This document shows positions 28,501 to 37,700 of a DNA stretch of 64,000 bases, in pieces; positions within the stretch are counted from its first letter, which is position 1, and every line of letters begins with the position of its first letter. The stretch is from Nostoc sp. CENA543 (lineage in GTDB: Bacteria > Cyanobacteriota > Cyanobacteriia > Cyanobacteriales > Nostocaceae): NCBI RefSeq assembly GCF_002896875.1, contig NZ_CP023278.1, positions 186,001-250,000 on the forward strand. Reading direction: 5' to 3'. A model generated the notes under the pieces. It made no database searches. It saw nothing but the letters and a program-made list of their open reading frames with translations, and had not been told where the DNA came from. A program made the position numbers and the translations under genes.

Positions 28501-30483
28501 TTTAAATAGTTCAGTTAGCGGTATCTGGCGACCAAAAAGTTGTTCTAATTCGTTTTGGAGGCGAATTAGATGTAGAGAATTTCCTCCCAATTCAAAGAAG
28601 TTATCCTGTAAACCTACTGCGTCAAGTTGTAAAATTTCACACCAAATAGCAGCTATTTGGCGTTCATTTTCGGACTGCGGTAAGCTGGTGTTTTTTTGGC
28701 GATCGCTAGCTAAATATTCATTGATTGCTTGGATGCGATCGGCAAATAATCCCTGTTCAAAATCCTTTTTTAATTTAGCTTTTTGAACCTTACCAATAGA
28801 TGTTTTGGGAATTAATTCAGCCTCCAAAGGGATCACATGAGCAGGGGCAATTCCCACTTTTTGCGTTAAATGGCTACGAATTTGTCTGACTACTTTTACC
28901 GCATCTTCAAGACGATTGGATTCTGGACTAAAAGTAATGACTAATAAATCTGTTTCTTTGTTTTGGTCAAAAACTGCAAATGCCGCCGTATAGGAAATAG
29001 CTACACCCTCTAATTCTTCTATCGCTGTTTCAATTTCATGGGCAAAGTAGTTAATACCGTTAATAATAATTTCTTGTTTTTCTCTACCAGTTATAACTAA
29101 TTCACCCTTATATAAATAACCTAAATCTCCAGTAGTAAACCACCCTCCATCTTGAAAAACTTCTTGGTTGAGTTCGGGATTTTGATAATATCCCTCAGTC
29201 ACAGAAGGGCCTTTAATCTGAAGTCTTCCAACTTCGTTTTCTGGCAAAACATTGTTATCTTGGTCAATAATTCTAATAGTAGCTCCAGGAATCGGGCGAC
29301 CTAGAGAAACAAAACTATTTTCTTCTATCAGTTCATCTTTGCTTAAACCTGCTGACCAAGTAATTCCAGAACAAGATTCAGTCATCCCGAATGCTGGTTT
29401 AATGACTCTATCCCGCAATTGATGTTTTTCTAGAATTTCTAAAAACAAGCGGATAGTTTTGACTGAAACTTGTTCTCCAGCATTAACTAAAAATTTGATT
29501 GAGGATAAGTCATAGCAAGATTTGTTAAGTTCTTCAGCTTGCTGATTAATTAAGGAGAATGCAAAATTAGGGGCCCAAGATATAGTAGCTTGATACTTTT
29601 GAATCAGGTCTAACCATTTGAGTGGTTGACGTAGAATTAGTTCAATTGGCACATGGATTTGATGACAAGCCAAATCCACAGCCATAATTCCTAAAAATAC
29701 TATTGCCCCCACATGATCTAAGGGCATCCAATTTAGCGTCACTTCTTGTTGTGTAAAATTATTCATCCGCACTGTACTGGCGGTCATTGATAAGATGTTG
29801 CGATGATGCAACATCACACCCTTGGGTAGACCGGTACTACCAGAAGTAAATAGTAATAATGCTGGATCTAGTGGTGCAAGATGAGGTAATTCGTGAGTTG
29901 GGGGTTGGTTTAATTGAGCTTGATGACTGCGTAAATCATCTATTGATATTACCCGCAATCCTTTTAGATGAGATTGAGTAGTTAATTTTTCTATTTCGCT
30001 AATTAATTCACAATCTGTTAATATAATGGGCTTATCTAAAATCTGCCAGACATTTTCTAGTTTTTTAACGGCGGCATTTTGGATATCATAATTGGGCGCA
30101 ATACTTAGAGGTGCAGGTATAATCCCACCTAAAAAACAAGCCCAGAGTGCAGGAATAAAATCTTGATTTCTCCCGATTTGTAATATGACTTTATCCCCTA
30201 ACTTGAGTCCGCGCCGATAAAATTCATCTAAAATAACAAGAGCATCATTATATAAGTTTTTATAAGTCTGAAAATATTCGCTGCCGTCACTTCTAATATA
30301 TGTAATACCTTGATTGTCATTCTTAGCCGCATCACTCAATACTTTTGGAAGCGTCCGCCAGCTATCTTCTAATTGCCCACCAAAACTAATTGAACTTTTT
30401 AACATTCCTTCTCGCTCGGATTCTTGATCTGGTTGGTCATACAAGTTAGTTTCTAGTAGCTTCTTGATTTGAGGAACATTCAT
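22525..30483 (-). CDS. ndaC: Starter ligase-PKS, NdaC/McyG type
   Basis: A 2652-residue loading and first-extension protein of the Adda line. Domains: acyl-adenylating ligase (about 35-600, LFTSGSTGLPKG near 212); carrier (GGNSL, Ser near 636); KS (about 702-1130, Cys in TACSTG near 883); AT (FTGQGSQ near 1244, GHSLGEY near 1334, HAFHS malonyl type); C-methyltransferase (EIGAGTG near 1868); KR (GGIGHLG near 2248, Tyr in GLYDAAN near 2403); ACP (GIDSL near 2562). Key residues look intact. The ligase resembles fatty-acyl-AMP ligases more than amino-acid A domains, as expected for McyG-type proteins that take phenylpropanoid starters. The malonate unit is C-methylated and reduced to the alcohol that NdaE would methylate. 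It is the first gene of the leftward operon. No strong ribosome site precedes the ATG. Confidence 0.92.
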   Translation of the reverse strand: MNVPQIKKLLETNLYDQPDQESEREGMLKSSISFGGQLEDSWRTLPKVLSDAAKNDNQGITYIRSDGSEYFQTYKNLYNDALVILDEFYRRGLKLGDKVILQIGRNQDFIPALWACFLGGIIPAPLSIAPNYDIQNAAVKKLENVWQILDKPIILTDCELISEIEKLTTQSHLKGLRVISIDDLRSHQAQLNQPPTHELPHLAPLDPALLLFTSGSTGLPKGVMLHHRNILSMTASTVRMNNFTQQEVTLNWMPLDHVGAIVFLGIMAVDLACHQIHVPIELILRQPLKWLDLIQKYQATISWAPNFAFSLINQQAEELNKSCYDLSSIKFLVNAGEQVSVKTIRLFLEILEKHQLRDRVIKPAFGMTESCSGITWSAGLSKDELIEENSFVSLGRPIPGATIRIIDQDNNVLPENEVGRLQIKGPSVTEGYYQNPELNQEVFQDGGWFTTGDLGYLYKGELVITGREKQEIIINGINYFAHEIETAIEELEGVAISYTAAFAVFDQNKETDLLVITFSPESNRLEDAVKVVRQIRSHLTQKVGIAPAHVIPLEAELIPKTSIGKVQKAKLKKDFEQGLFADRIQAINEYLASDRQKNTSLPQSENERQIAAIWCEILQLDAVGLQDNFFELGGNSLHLIRLQNELEQLFGRQIPLTELFKNSTVATLAHFFTEESNSTKVIAEKSRKRAANRSSNYHDTHDIAIIGMAGRFPGANNIDSFWENLKNGVETISFFSEEELLESGVSPQLFQQPNYVRARPILDNVESFDSEFFGYTDREAELLDPQQRLLLQCSWECLENAGYNPNSYEGAIGMFAGASMNTYLINNCYPNRGQLDSNDELQPFTLDSMGGFQTMVANDKDYLTTRISYKLNLRGPSVNVQTACSTGLVVVHLACQSLLNGESDMALAGAASINSPQKIGYLYQEGLIVSPDGHCRAFDAQANGTIFGSGVGVVLLKRLKDALADNDHIYAVIKGSAINNDGGTKLGFAAPGGEGQTSVAAEALAFAGVEPDTIGFVEAHGTGTKLGDPIEIDALARAYSTANQGECALGSVKTNIGHMQIASGIVGLMKAALALKHQIIPPTLHFNTPNPQIDFSKTPFYINTAAVPWTTKQQDGKQLPRRAGVNSLGIGGVNAHVVLEEAPAMIPQPNDIKRPHHLLTLAARTEQALIDLAKSYAEFLENHPESDICDVVFTANTSRVHFQNRLAVTGSEVNDFVSKLHQFRQQNLESVIHAQVDEKQPPKIAFLFTGQGSQYPGMAHQLYQTQPTFRQTLDRCETIYQELTGQSLLQVIFANSDLDLNHTSYTQPALFVIEVALAQLWRSWGIQPTAVLGHSLGEYAAACFAGVFDIESGLKLVVQRANLIGELPADEGAMAAVFLDEKSVRQLCKNQGIKVAIAAINAEQHTVISGEQTIIQHLCEHFTNAGVKVRQLKVSHAFHSPLIAPVCTEFRNTLQEIDFAKPQIPIISNLTGEIADESIVTPDYWIQHLLHPVQFYQGVLSLQALGCDTFIEIGPKPVLLGIIQSSISLSNPLILPSLRSGFSDWEVLLESLGKLYVRGADIDWFSLEKDYQPKRCALPTYPFQQRQHWIPLKTQFPTSRESAVVQMLSQKDTKNLIQTLVETGNYSESEKQTLSVIVQQLIQLHHQDTDNSDFDNLLYQLEWLPRTLLASKVENLATIQTNLDSYLSEPIKSAQFSGVALAFSYMEELSADFIVQALKDLGLWQINTILSPEDSLIKAGIKEEYRLLWQHCLKILAQTGIIEKQGADWKIISEPQQERPDLTLDDLIFKYPNAAIELTLFKRVAANLADIFTGKISPLSILFSQDGQIGAAEFYKNTSWAKVLHLGISKTVELLLSNYSALEPIRILEIGAGTGATTHQILQACASHQISYTFTDISPYFLETAKDTFAHPFIEYKVLDIEKDPKIQGFSPNSYDLIIAANVLHSTRDLQGETLPHIRGLLRPGGHLLLLELTHQSRWIDLIFGVTQGWWRFSESNLRPDHPIIAASTWQSILRESGFAEAEFISPDEKIGSPLFQQSIIIAQNAQENSNILGNWLIFTDNEADHLALAIQEQLSKDCGYCAIANSRISSELEASLAASTSLRGIIYLVSSGESEQYESTLCDRSHHLLNLLQAIKKIPHPPKLFLVTQGGQPFGLEQLSFVTQSPLWALGRVMALEEPELWGGMIDLDPHADIAQNLDALLLGLTNSATEDHLMFRKGQAYVARLSPLESLPTKPVTIQAQATYLITGGIGHLGLQLARHLVDLGAEHLILTTRRQFPPRSEWDSSPEFKEIIQHLKTLEQKGVSVEVCPADVGDFEQMSRIFTKIQQTSYPLRGIFHLAGVSGRKAQLSECTLDDIAEVFHAKVRGSWNLHQLSLATQLDYFVLFSSAGAIWGAKEQGLYDAANHFMDVLANLRHLQGLTATSLNWALLAGNGIVSQEYEDWLKQIGIKEIPLHKAFAAMNAIMVSGKTQVLLADVDWARFKNIYQSKGTKPIFEKLGEYQTSAKEIPQSNSTRHLLEEIPPGERREHLFAYIGEQVAKILGNKQIPDPEKGFLEMGIDSLLSIELKNRLEKGLEVALPASLIFDFPNIRRLVDYLVEQVFGWQVNERQGSIPLHTSHQSLNVVPMEEEVNEDLVLQELADLEAFLGNS

Positions 30484-30652
30484 ATATTTATTTTTGGCAA
30501 GTGATTAGGTAAATGCTTAACTCAATATCGTTTCTTACTAACCTTACATCCTATATTTATTATTATTGCTAACTTTAATTCTCTGGGGCTAAAACTAGTC
30601 TCTTCTATAAACTAAATAGCTTTTGCATCAAGGGTAGTAGTCATCTAGTTGA

Positions 30653-30690
30653 TTTACGAAAATTAATTGATAACAAAATTTTCGTGTAAA
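30653..30690. repeat. Hairpin in ndaC leader
   Basis: TTTACGAAAATT (30653-30664) pairs with AATTTTCGTGTAAA (30677-30690), with a two-base bulge and a 12-base loop. It lies 170-207 bases upstream of the ndaC start. It could be a transcript stem or a protein site. Confidence 0.5.
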
Positions 30691-30817
30691 TGAAAACAGA
30701 TGCACATCCTACTAATGCTTTATCCCAAGTCTATAGTATGACTCGTGAAATGAACAATCACATCTTTAAGTTTTTTATAGATGATTATGTATGGCTTCGC
30801 CTGTAATCTCTACTATC

Positions 30818-30839
30818 TATGTAACATTGCCGTTACATA
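30818..30839. promoter_or_regulatory. Perfect 8-bp dyad, possible operator
   Basis: TATGTAAC, a six-base spacer, then GTTACATA: a 22-bp symmetric site of the size bound by dimeric helix-turn-helix regulators. It lies about 335 bases upstream of ndaC. It is close to an NtcA-like half-site arrangement, but the spacing is N10 rather than N8. Function is inferred. Confidence 0.4.
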
Positions 30840-30933
30840 AGTAATATATGTAATCTCATGTTTTTTGATCTTCAAATTTATAATATAGTCCCACTACTAA
30901 AGTCAATATGCAATACCAATAAATTCTTTTTAA

Positions 30934-31009
30934 TTAAATGTCTTAACTGTCTAACTTAAATGTCTTAACTTACTTAACTATCCCCAATTACGGTTTAAAT
31001 ATCTTAACT
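30934..31009. repeat. Three 15-bp direct repeats in the nda promoter region
   Basis: TTAAATGTCTTAACT occurs at 30934-30948 and 30956-30970, exactly 22 bases apart. TTAAATATCTTAACT occurs at 30995-31009. The first and third copies share four further bases (GTCT). Regular spacing of about two helical turns suggests binding sites for a regulator. Confidence 0.6.
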
Positions 31010-31066
31010 GTCTTCAGTAATTAAAATGTTCACAATTATTGCAGTGAAAATGTGATCATTCCAGTT

Positions 31067-31092
31067 CTTATTCTTGCAATAATAAGAATAAG
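31067..31092. repeat. 9-bp hairpin in nda promoter region
   Basis: CTTATTCTT (31067-31075) and AAGAATAAG (31084-31092) form a perfect stem with an eight-base loop. It lies roughly midway between ndaC and ndaA. Confidence 0.45.
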
Positions 31093-31721
31093 CTATAAGA
31101 TGGTAAAGGGAAAATCAAGCGATCGCTCTTTACCGGAACTGACGGTATTGAGGAAGAGAACCAACTTTGACTTGAAAATAGTTGTGCGACTCACTACTCA
31201 AAAAAAATTTACAACAAACTTAAATGGTTAAAATTCAATTCATATAAGCATTATGGCTTTTACATTAATCAAAGTACGAAAGATAGATGAGATTGGATCT
31301 GAATCTCTTATTGTTTCAAAAACACTTATAGTGTAGACTTGGTTGCTATAGTTCTACTGCTGATCAGTTGTGACTCAGTCACAAGAGTTAATCAAGAATT
31401 TGATTCAATAATAAGTAATTTTTATATGACCAAAGATAACTGGAGCAATCTTTTGCGATCGCTCTATTTATTATGGTGATTTTTTATCAGTAATAAATGG
31501 CTAATATGCCAAATTAACTGTTAATTTTTGCATGAAAACTATAATTTTAAGGAGGATAATCTAGTTAGGCGATCAACTGCTGTTTATATCAATCAGATGT
31601 TAATTTTTTCTATACTTAGAGTAATTTTCTCAAGTCAGAAAAGAGCTATAGAATTACGATTTCTATAGTTTTTAATAGTAAATCATGCTTTAAATGTGCA
31701 ACACCATTTATGGAGAAACTT

Positions 31722-34700
31722 ATGGCAGTGACGGAAGCAAATCTTGTGGCAATTGATTACCAAATTCGACAACTGCGAGAAATCCAGCCAGTCACACCTT
31801 TATTTAATCATCTAAAACAGAATCAAATAGAACATCAAGACAAAATTATTGATAATATACCTTTAAATCTACGCGATAAAATATCCAAGCTAACCAGTAA
31901 TTCTCCTATTAATAAACTAGCTCTATATTTATCAACTATTCAAGTTTTATTATTTAAATACACTGCTCAAGAAGAGTTTGTGATAGCAACGGGAGCTTTG
32001 AACCTAAACAAATCTGATAGCTTAATATTCTCCCGATTTTTTAGACAAGAAATTATTTCATTTAAGGATTTACTCAAAATTACTCGCAGTAATCTCCAAG
32101 AAGGATACAGTCACCAAACTTATGATGTAGACGTTCTTGTCGAAACCTTTATTGCCAGAGGCGGAAATCCAGCAGCGATTTTTGATATTGCTCTCACCCA
32201 AGAAGGATTGTGCAGTCGCAGTTCTTTGTTAAACAATTTTCAACTAGTTTTTGAAATTGATGCTCAAGATACTTCCGTTTCCGTAACTTTCCCAAAAGAT
32301 GCTTTTAGTAAAGATTTTCTTCAGAGAATGCTGGGGCATTTCCGACAAATCCTAGAAACTGTTACAGCTAATCCTGATTCTGAATTGTCAGAAATCGAAA
32401 TATTAACTCCAGAGGAACATTATCAATTACTGAGAAAATGGAATAATACAGAAATTCAATATCCTCAAGATAAATGTATTCATCAGCTATTTGAAGAGCA
32501 AGTAGAGCGTAGTCCCAATGCAGTAGCAGTAATATTTGAAAATCAACAATTAACCTATCAGCAATTGAATGAGCGAGCTAATCAGTTAGCTCACTATTTG
32601 CAAACAAAAGGTGTAAAACCAGAGGTACTGGTAGGTCTTTACCTAGAACGTTCCCTGGAAATGGTAGTGGGACTATTGGCAATTCTCAAGGCGGGAGGGG
32701 CTTATGTCCCATTAGATCCTAGCTATCCAGCAGAACGCATAACTTACACACTTCAAGACGCAGCCGTCCCAGTATTGCTGACTCAAAAATCACTATTGCC
32801 ATCTTTAGCAAAAAATCAGGCAACTGTGGTGTGTTTGGATGCAGACTGGGAGATAATTGCCGCCTCTAGTCAAGACAATGTAAGAGTTAATGTCCAGCCA
32901 CATAACTTGGCATATGTGATTTACACTTCTGGATCTACAGGTAAACCCAAAGGAGTATTAATCAACCACCAAAATGTGGTGCGTCTATTTGCTGCTACTG
33001 AAGATTGGTTTCACTTTGGTGCAAGTGATGTTGTAACGCTCTTCCATTCAATAGCCTTTGACTTTTCGGTTTGGGAACTCTGGGGTGCTTTGCTGCATGG
33101 TGGACGTTTGGTGATTGTACCCTACTGGGTAAGTCGCGATCCTTCAGCTTTCCACACCTTGCTACGTCAAGAGCAAGTTACAGTTCTCAACCAAACACCA
33201 TCCGCTTTTCGCCAACTTATCCGGGTGGAAGAACTAGGAGGAACCGGGGAATCAAAACTGAACTTACGCCTGGTAATATTCGGTGGCGAAGCTTTAGAAC
33301 CACAAAGCTTGCAGCCGTGGTTTGAGCGATACGGAGATCAATCGCCCCAGTTAGTAAATATGTACGGAATCACAGAAACCACCGTGCATGTTACCTATCG
33401 ACCACTGACACTAGCAGATGTTAACAGTAGTCAGAGCTTAATTGGTGTTCCGATTCCCGATTTGCAATTGTACATCCTGGATGAACAGCTAAAACCTCTA
33501 CCTATCGGTATCAAGGGGGAGATGTATATTGGTGGTGCTGGGTTAGCGCGGGGTTATTTGAATCGCCCAGAATTAACTGCCGAAAGATTTATTAACAATC
33601 CATTTAGCGACGAACCAGACGCAAAGCTATACAAAACAGGTGATTTAGGTCGTTATCTGGAAAATGGGGACATTGAGTATCTCGATCGCATCGATAATCA
33701 AGTTAAGATTCGGGGTTTCCGCATCGAACTTGGAGAAATTGAAGCCGCACTAGTAAAACATCCAGAGGTGCGGGAGGCAGTGGTGATAGCCCGAACTGAC
33801 CAACCAGGAGACAAGCGTCTAGTAGCTTATCTAGTTGCCACACACAGTCCCTCTCATCAAGCATCTGAGAAGCAATCCCATAGTGAGCAGATATCACAAT
33901 GGCAACAAGTATTTAATGATACTTACCGCCAGAATGCTCCCACTCAAGACTCAACCTTCAATATTATCGGCTGGAACGACAGCTATACAGGTCTACCCAT
34001 TCCTCAAGCACAAATGAGTCAATGGTTGGACTCTACAGTAGAGCGGATTCTTGCTTGGCAGCCTAAGCGGGTGCTGGAAATTGGTAGCGGTACAGGAATG
34101 CTGCTGTTTAGGATTGCTCCCCAATGCTCGCGTTACTGTGGCACTGATCTTTCCGAGAATGCCATCCGTTATGTTGAGACGGAAATGCACAAAGGTGGCA
34201 GCAATTGGTCACAGGTGGAGCTAATTAACAAACCAGCCCACGACTTTGAAGGTTTTGAAGCCAAATCATTTGATGCTGTCATCCTCAACTCAGTTGTGCA
34301 GTATTTTCCGAGCATTGATTATTTAGTAGGTGTCTTAGAAGGTGCGGTGAAGATGGTAGCACCAGGGGGTTTTATCTTTGTGGGAGATGTACGCAGTCTG
34401 CCGTTACTAGAAGCTTTTCATACCGATATCATGCTCTACCAAGCATCTGAGGAGCTAGCCACAGAAGATTGGTGGCAGCTTGTGCAGAAAAATCTCCAGG
34501 AAGACCAAGAACTGATCATTGATCCAGCCTTCTTTAATGATCTTGTGCAGCATCTGCCGCAAATTAGCCAGGTGCAAATTCAGCTAAAACGAGGTCGCGA
34601 TCGCAATGAACTGACAAGGTTCCGCTATGATGTGATTCTCCGTATAGGAGACGAAATTTCTCCCTCAATTGAACCTCAGTGTTTGGACTGGCAGCAAGAT

Positions 34701-37700
34701 CAGCTGACATTGCCTACGGTTCGCCAACTTTTACTAGAGACACAGCCAGAGATGCTACGCGTCAATAGCGTTCCTAATGCGCGTGTGTGGAAACAAGTCA
34801 AGCTCCTAGAACTCCTGGCAAAAGATGAGAAACCAGCCACAGTTGGTGGTCTACTCCAAAATCTAGAGGCTTTCACCCAGCAAGAGGGAATAGAACCTGA
34901 AGATTTTTGGAGCCTGAGCCATGATTTACCTTATAACATCGCCATTAGCTGGTCAGATACAGGAAAGAATGCTTGTTATGATGTTGTGTTTAGTAGGCGA
35001 TCGCTAGGGCTAAGACATGGAATACTACCCCTATCAGGGGAAACACCTCAACTAAAACCCTGGAGTCAATATGCCAATAATCCTTTACAGAGTAAATTAA
35101 CTCGCCAGCTAGTTCCACAGCTACGCAGTTTCCTGAAAAAGTCTCTTCCTGACTACATGGTTCCCTCTGCCTTTGTGACGCTAGAGGCACTACCGCTAAC
35201 AGCCAACGGCAAAGTAGACCGTCGCGCGTTACCCGCACCCCACACAGCCAGAGCAGATTTAGAAAAAGCTTTTGTTGCACCTCGCACTCTAGAAGAGCAG
35301 GTACTAGCCGACATTTGGGCTGAGATTCTGAGTCTGGAACGAGTTGGTATTCACGACAACTTCTTTGCTTTAGGCGGTGATTCTATCCGCAGTATCCAAG
35401 TTTTAGCATTAGCAAAAGAAAGAGGTTTGCACTTCTCTGTTCAACAGATGTTTTTGCATCAGACAATTTACGAACTGACGCAAAACCTCGCAACAGCAGA
35501 GACTAGTAATAAAATTACCGAGAAAGTAAAGCCATTCGCGCTCATTTGTGAACAAGACCGCCTCAAGTTGCCCGAAAATGTGGAAGATGCTTATCCTCTA
35601 GGCAGACTTCAGATGGGGATGTTGTTTCATAGCGAGTACAGTCCTAGTTCTTCTGTTTATCAAAACATCAACAGTTTTCATCTAGGAGTTACTTTCGATG
35701 CAGCAAAATGGCGCATGGCTGCACAGGAACTTGTTGCTAATCATTCTGTACTGCGGACTTGCTTCGATATGAGTAACTTCAGTCAGCCGTTGCAGTTAGT
35801 TAGGCGCACAGTTCGTGTTCCCTTAGTCGTAGAGGATCTACGCCATTTATCTGCTACGGAGCAAGAGAGGATTTTGGATGCTTGGTTTGCAGCCGAAAGA
35901 CAACAAAATTTTAATTTGGATAGTCCTCCTCTATTACGCTTTCATATTCATCGCCGCACCGATGAGACATTTCAGCTAACTATAATTGAACACCACGCCA
36001 TTCTCGATGGCTGGAGTGTGGGTCTATTGTTCACTGAGTTACTGCAAAGATATTTGTCCTTGTTAGGCGAAGAAATTACGCCACCCGATTCACCACCTGC
36101 AATTACATTCCGGGACTTTATTGCTTTAGAACAGAAAGCCCTCAATTCCCAAGAGTGCCGACAATATTGGTTAGAAAGACTCAACGGTATTACTATTACA
36201 AAGTTGCCCCGTTGGTCTCCATCCTACTACTCATCTGACTCTGAAAAATTAAGTACATTGGGTACTCATGAAGTCAGTCTATCTTTAACAGTTTCTCGTG
36301 ACTTGAAACAGGTAGCAAACAAGGCAGGAGTGACACTCAAAAGCGTACTTTTAGCAGCACACATGAAAGTGTTGAGTGTGCTTTTTAACCAGTCCGATGT
36401 CTTAACAGGTATGGTATCTAATGGTAGACCTGAAGAGGGTGACGGTGAGAAGATACTGGGACTTTTTCTGAATACTTTGCCCTTGCGTTTGCAACTTCTG
36501 GGTGGCAGTTGGATAGACTTGATGCGGGAGACATTCAAGGCTGAACGAGAATCCCTACCCTACCGACGATACCCTCTAGCTGACTTACAGTGGCATTTAG
36601 GTGGTCAGCCTTTATTTGAGACTTCATTTAATTTCACCCATTTTCACGTTTATCAAAGTATCTTAGGTTTGCCAAATTTACAGGTATTAGATAGCAAATT
36701 TCTCGGAAAAACAAACTTTACTCTGGGAGTCCACTTTACTTTAGATATCTTCTCATCTCAGATCAACTTAACCTTGAAATATAATGCTAGCGAGTTGTGT
36801 CAAGAACAGGTGATTGCCATCGGTGATTATTACACTAGCACCTTAGAAGCAATAGCGGCTGATCCCTCACAACATTATGAATCTTGGAATTTGCATCTTT
36901 TAGAACCAGACAAAACTGCAATATCTCATGCTCAGAAAAGCCAGTTTTCCCTACAAAAAATTGAAATTAAACAACATCTCGATTACTGGCGACAACAACT
37001 TGATGATGGAAGATTACCCAGAGTTCACTTACCTATAGACTTCCCTCGTCCTAGTGTAAAAACATTCAATGTCTCTCGTTTAAACTGGATATTTAAACCA
37101 GAAATAGCTTCTAAGTTGCAAGACATTTGTCAACAAGCAGAAAGCACTTTATTTATGGGACTGGTGGCGGCAGTCAAAGTATTACTGTGTCGCTATAGTG
37201 GTCAGCATGACATTTCCATTGGGACAGAAATTACCACTCACAACGATTCTCAAGTAATCAAATCTCTCAATACACTAGTTCTCCGCGACCAAATAGAGCC
37301 AACACAAGGATATCAAAATCTGCTTGCACAAGTGCGTCAAACTGTGACTGAAGCATTTGAACACGCTGATTACCCGTTTGATATTTTGGTAGAAGAACTA
37401 GCAATTTCTCAAGAGATTAACCGTACACCATTGTTTGATGTGTTAGTGCTGCTACAAAATTTTGGTCAAGCTGTATTTACAGAAGAATTACACATCAAAT
37501 CTCTAGATTCACTAACTTCTACCAGCAAATTTGACCTGTCTTTTGTATTTAGCGAACACGACGAGCAACTCAGGTTAGATTTAATTTACAACACAGATTT
37601 ATTCCAAGCTGAGAGGATGCAAAAATGTCTCAACCATTTCGATAATTTGCTCACAGAAATGCTAGATCATCCTAGCCAACCTCTTTGCGAATTTTCTATC

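Larger units (their letters stand above)
30484..31709. promoter_or_regulatory. Divergent promoter region between ndaC and ndaA
   Basis: A 1.2 kb AT-rich gap with no credible gene, separating the two divergent arms of the cluster, so both promoters should lie here. It holds three 15-bp direct repeats (30934-31009), a dyad (30818-30839), two hairpins (30653-30690, 31067-31092) and two HIP1 sites (near 31120 and 31456). I found no perfect GTA-N8-TAC (NtcA) site by eye. An AGGAGGAT near 31550 is not followed by a start codon. Confidence 0.75.

Noticed and set aside
31550-31565. AGGAGGAT as a ribosome site
   Set aside because: No start codon with an open frame follows; the ndaA start lies about 160 bases on.
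30484-31709. NtcA site GTA-N8-TAC in the divergent promoter
   Set aside because: A by-eye scan found no perfect match; the nearest is GTA-N10-TAC.
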